Positions 46,315 through 46,572 of a stretch of DNA of 46,572 bases are shown here, piece after piece (positions within the stretch are counted from its first letter, which is position 1; every line of letters starts with the position of its first letter). The translations under genes and the position numbers were made by a program. Location of the stretch: positions 1 to 46,572 of the forward strand of contig JASJEH010000012.1 in the NCBI GenBank assembly GCA_030064755.1, in the 5' to 3' direction. A model generated the notes under the pieces. It ran no database searches. It saw only the letters and a program-made list of their open reading frames with translations, and was not told where the DNA came from. The stretch comes from Methyloceanibacter sp. Lineage in GTDB: Bacteria > Pseudomonadota > Alphaproteobacteria > Rhizobiales > Methyloligellaceae.

Positions 46315-46560
46315 CTAATGCTCCGTCGTCTGATTGAGTTTGTCCAGGATGTGTAAGAACAGCACACGCGCTTCGTCGCTCACGCGGAGCCCGTGAAAGT
46401 GCATCCAGTGCGCCACGAGGGTGAGAAGCCAGTCCGCGTTCTTTTCAACAAGCGCCTGCTTGATGCGCCAGGTGAAGAACACATCGTCGCCGCTGAGCCG
46501 GTCGCTGAGCAGCCGAGTCTCTGTTTCGGAAAAACTGACATCGTCATCGTCGTCGTGCAT
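46315..46560 (-). CDS. Small acidic hypothetical protein, 81 residues
   Basis: The frame begins at ATG 46560 with GGGAG seven bases upstream. The protein starts with a run of five aspartates (MHDDDDDVSF) and is otherwise mostly helical, with EKNADWLLTLVAHWMHFHG in the middle. No family is recognised. It ends 15 bases from the repeat after rho and is convergent with rho. Confidence 0.6.
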   Translation of the reverse strand: MHDDDDDVSFSETETRLLSDRLSGDDVFFTWRIKQALVEKNADWLLTLVAHWMHFHGLRVSDEARVLFLHILDKLNQTTEH

Positions 46561-46572
46561 GCGGCCACTCCC

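Noticed and set aside
46125-46337. Plus-strand open frame over the repeat after rho
   Set aside because: It is made of palindromic repeat sequence; no ribosome site or protein-like pattern.
1-46572. tRNA, rRNA, CRISPR arrays, transposases or phage genes
   Set aside because: I looked for clover-leaf patterns, regular spaced repeats and integrase or transposase motifs on both strands and saw none; a software scan for tRNA would be the decisive test.

Overview
The window looks like a piece of the main chromosome of an alphaproteobacterium, most likely of the order Hyphomicrobiales (Rhizobiales). I base this on high GC, on the gene order Tim44 / SecB / DnaQ / CoaE / AroE / Maf / PpsR followed by divergent HemE-HemJ-Rho, on the hslVU and hisB-H-A-F-E groups, and on alphaproteobacteria-type families (TrmH, DUF2628, DUF2939, DUF2244, IalB-like). 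I cannot name the genus. No tRNA, rRNA, CRISPR array, insertion sequence or prophage gene was seen.

Layout. Positions 1-6326 form an accessory, surface-polysaccharide region: two family 2 glycosyltransferases (the first cut by the window edge), a sulfotransferase-like protein, a TPR protein fused to a degenerate protein kinase, a 53-residue membrane peptide and a Wzx-like flippase. Positions 6502-15911 are single housekeeping or redox genes: Tas aldo-keto reductase, ThpR, a low-molecular-weight phosphatase, quinone oxidoreductase, TrmH-like methylase, IalB-like protein, RlmN with an overlapping peroxiredoxin, a DsbA-fold isomerase and a PAP2 phosphatase. Positions 16006-28160 hold argG, an HxlR regulator divergent from a flavin reductase, typA, a GNAT acetyltransferase, a GGDEF-EAL protein, dapB, gpmA, DUF2244, nth, an EI24/CysZ-like protein and an adenosine-kinase-like PfkB protein. 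Positions 28170-33010 are a minus-strand hisB-DUF2628-hisH-hisA-hisF-hisE-coaA run. Positions 33126-38940 hold DUF2939, hslVU, a Tim44-mltA-smr run and secB. Positions 38997-42640 are a tight ppsR-maf-aroE-coaE-dnaQ run on the minus strand. Positions 43070-46119 are hemE, hemJ and rho, followed by a dispersed repeat and a small gene.

The most notable points are these. (1) The ppsR/hemE intergenic region matches the position of the Caulobacter/Rickettsia-type replication origin and carries degenerate DnaA-box-like, GANTC and AT-rich sequence. (2) A perfect TTAA-N7-TTAA CtrA-type site lies in front of the GGDEF-EAL gene. (3) The TPR-kinase lacks the usual beta-3 lysine and the DFG aspartate, so it is probably a pseudokinase. 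(4) mltA has no visible export signal and lies in frame with the Tim44-like gene, separated by one UAG. (5) Four convergent gene pairs share their stop codons in exact 4-bp overlaps. I did not find a wholly new multi-gene system that I could defend; the best candidates for new biology are points 1 to 4.
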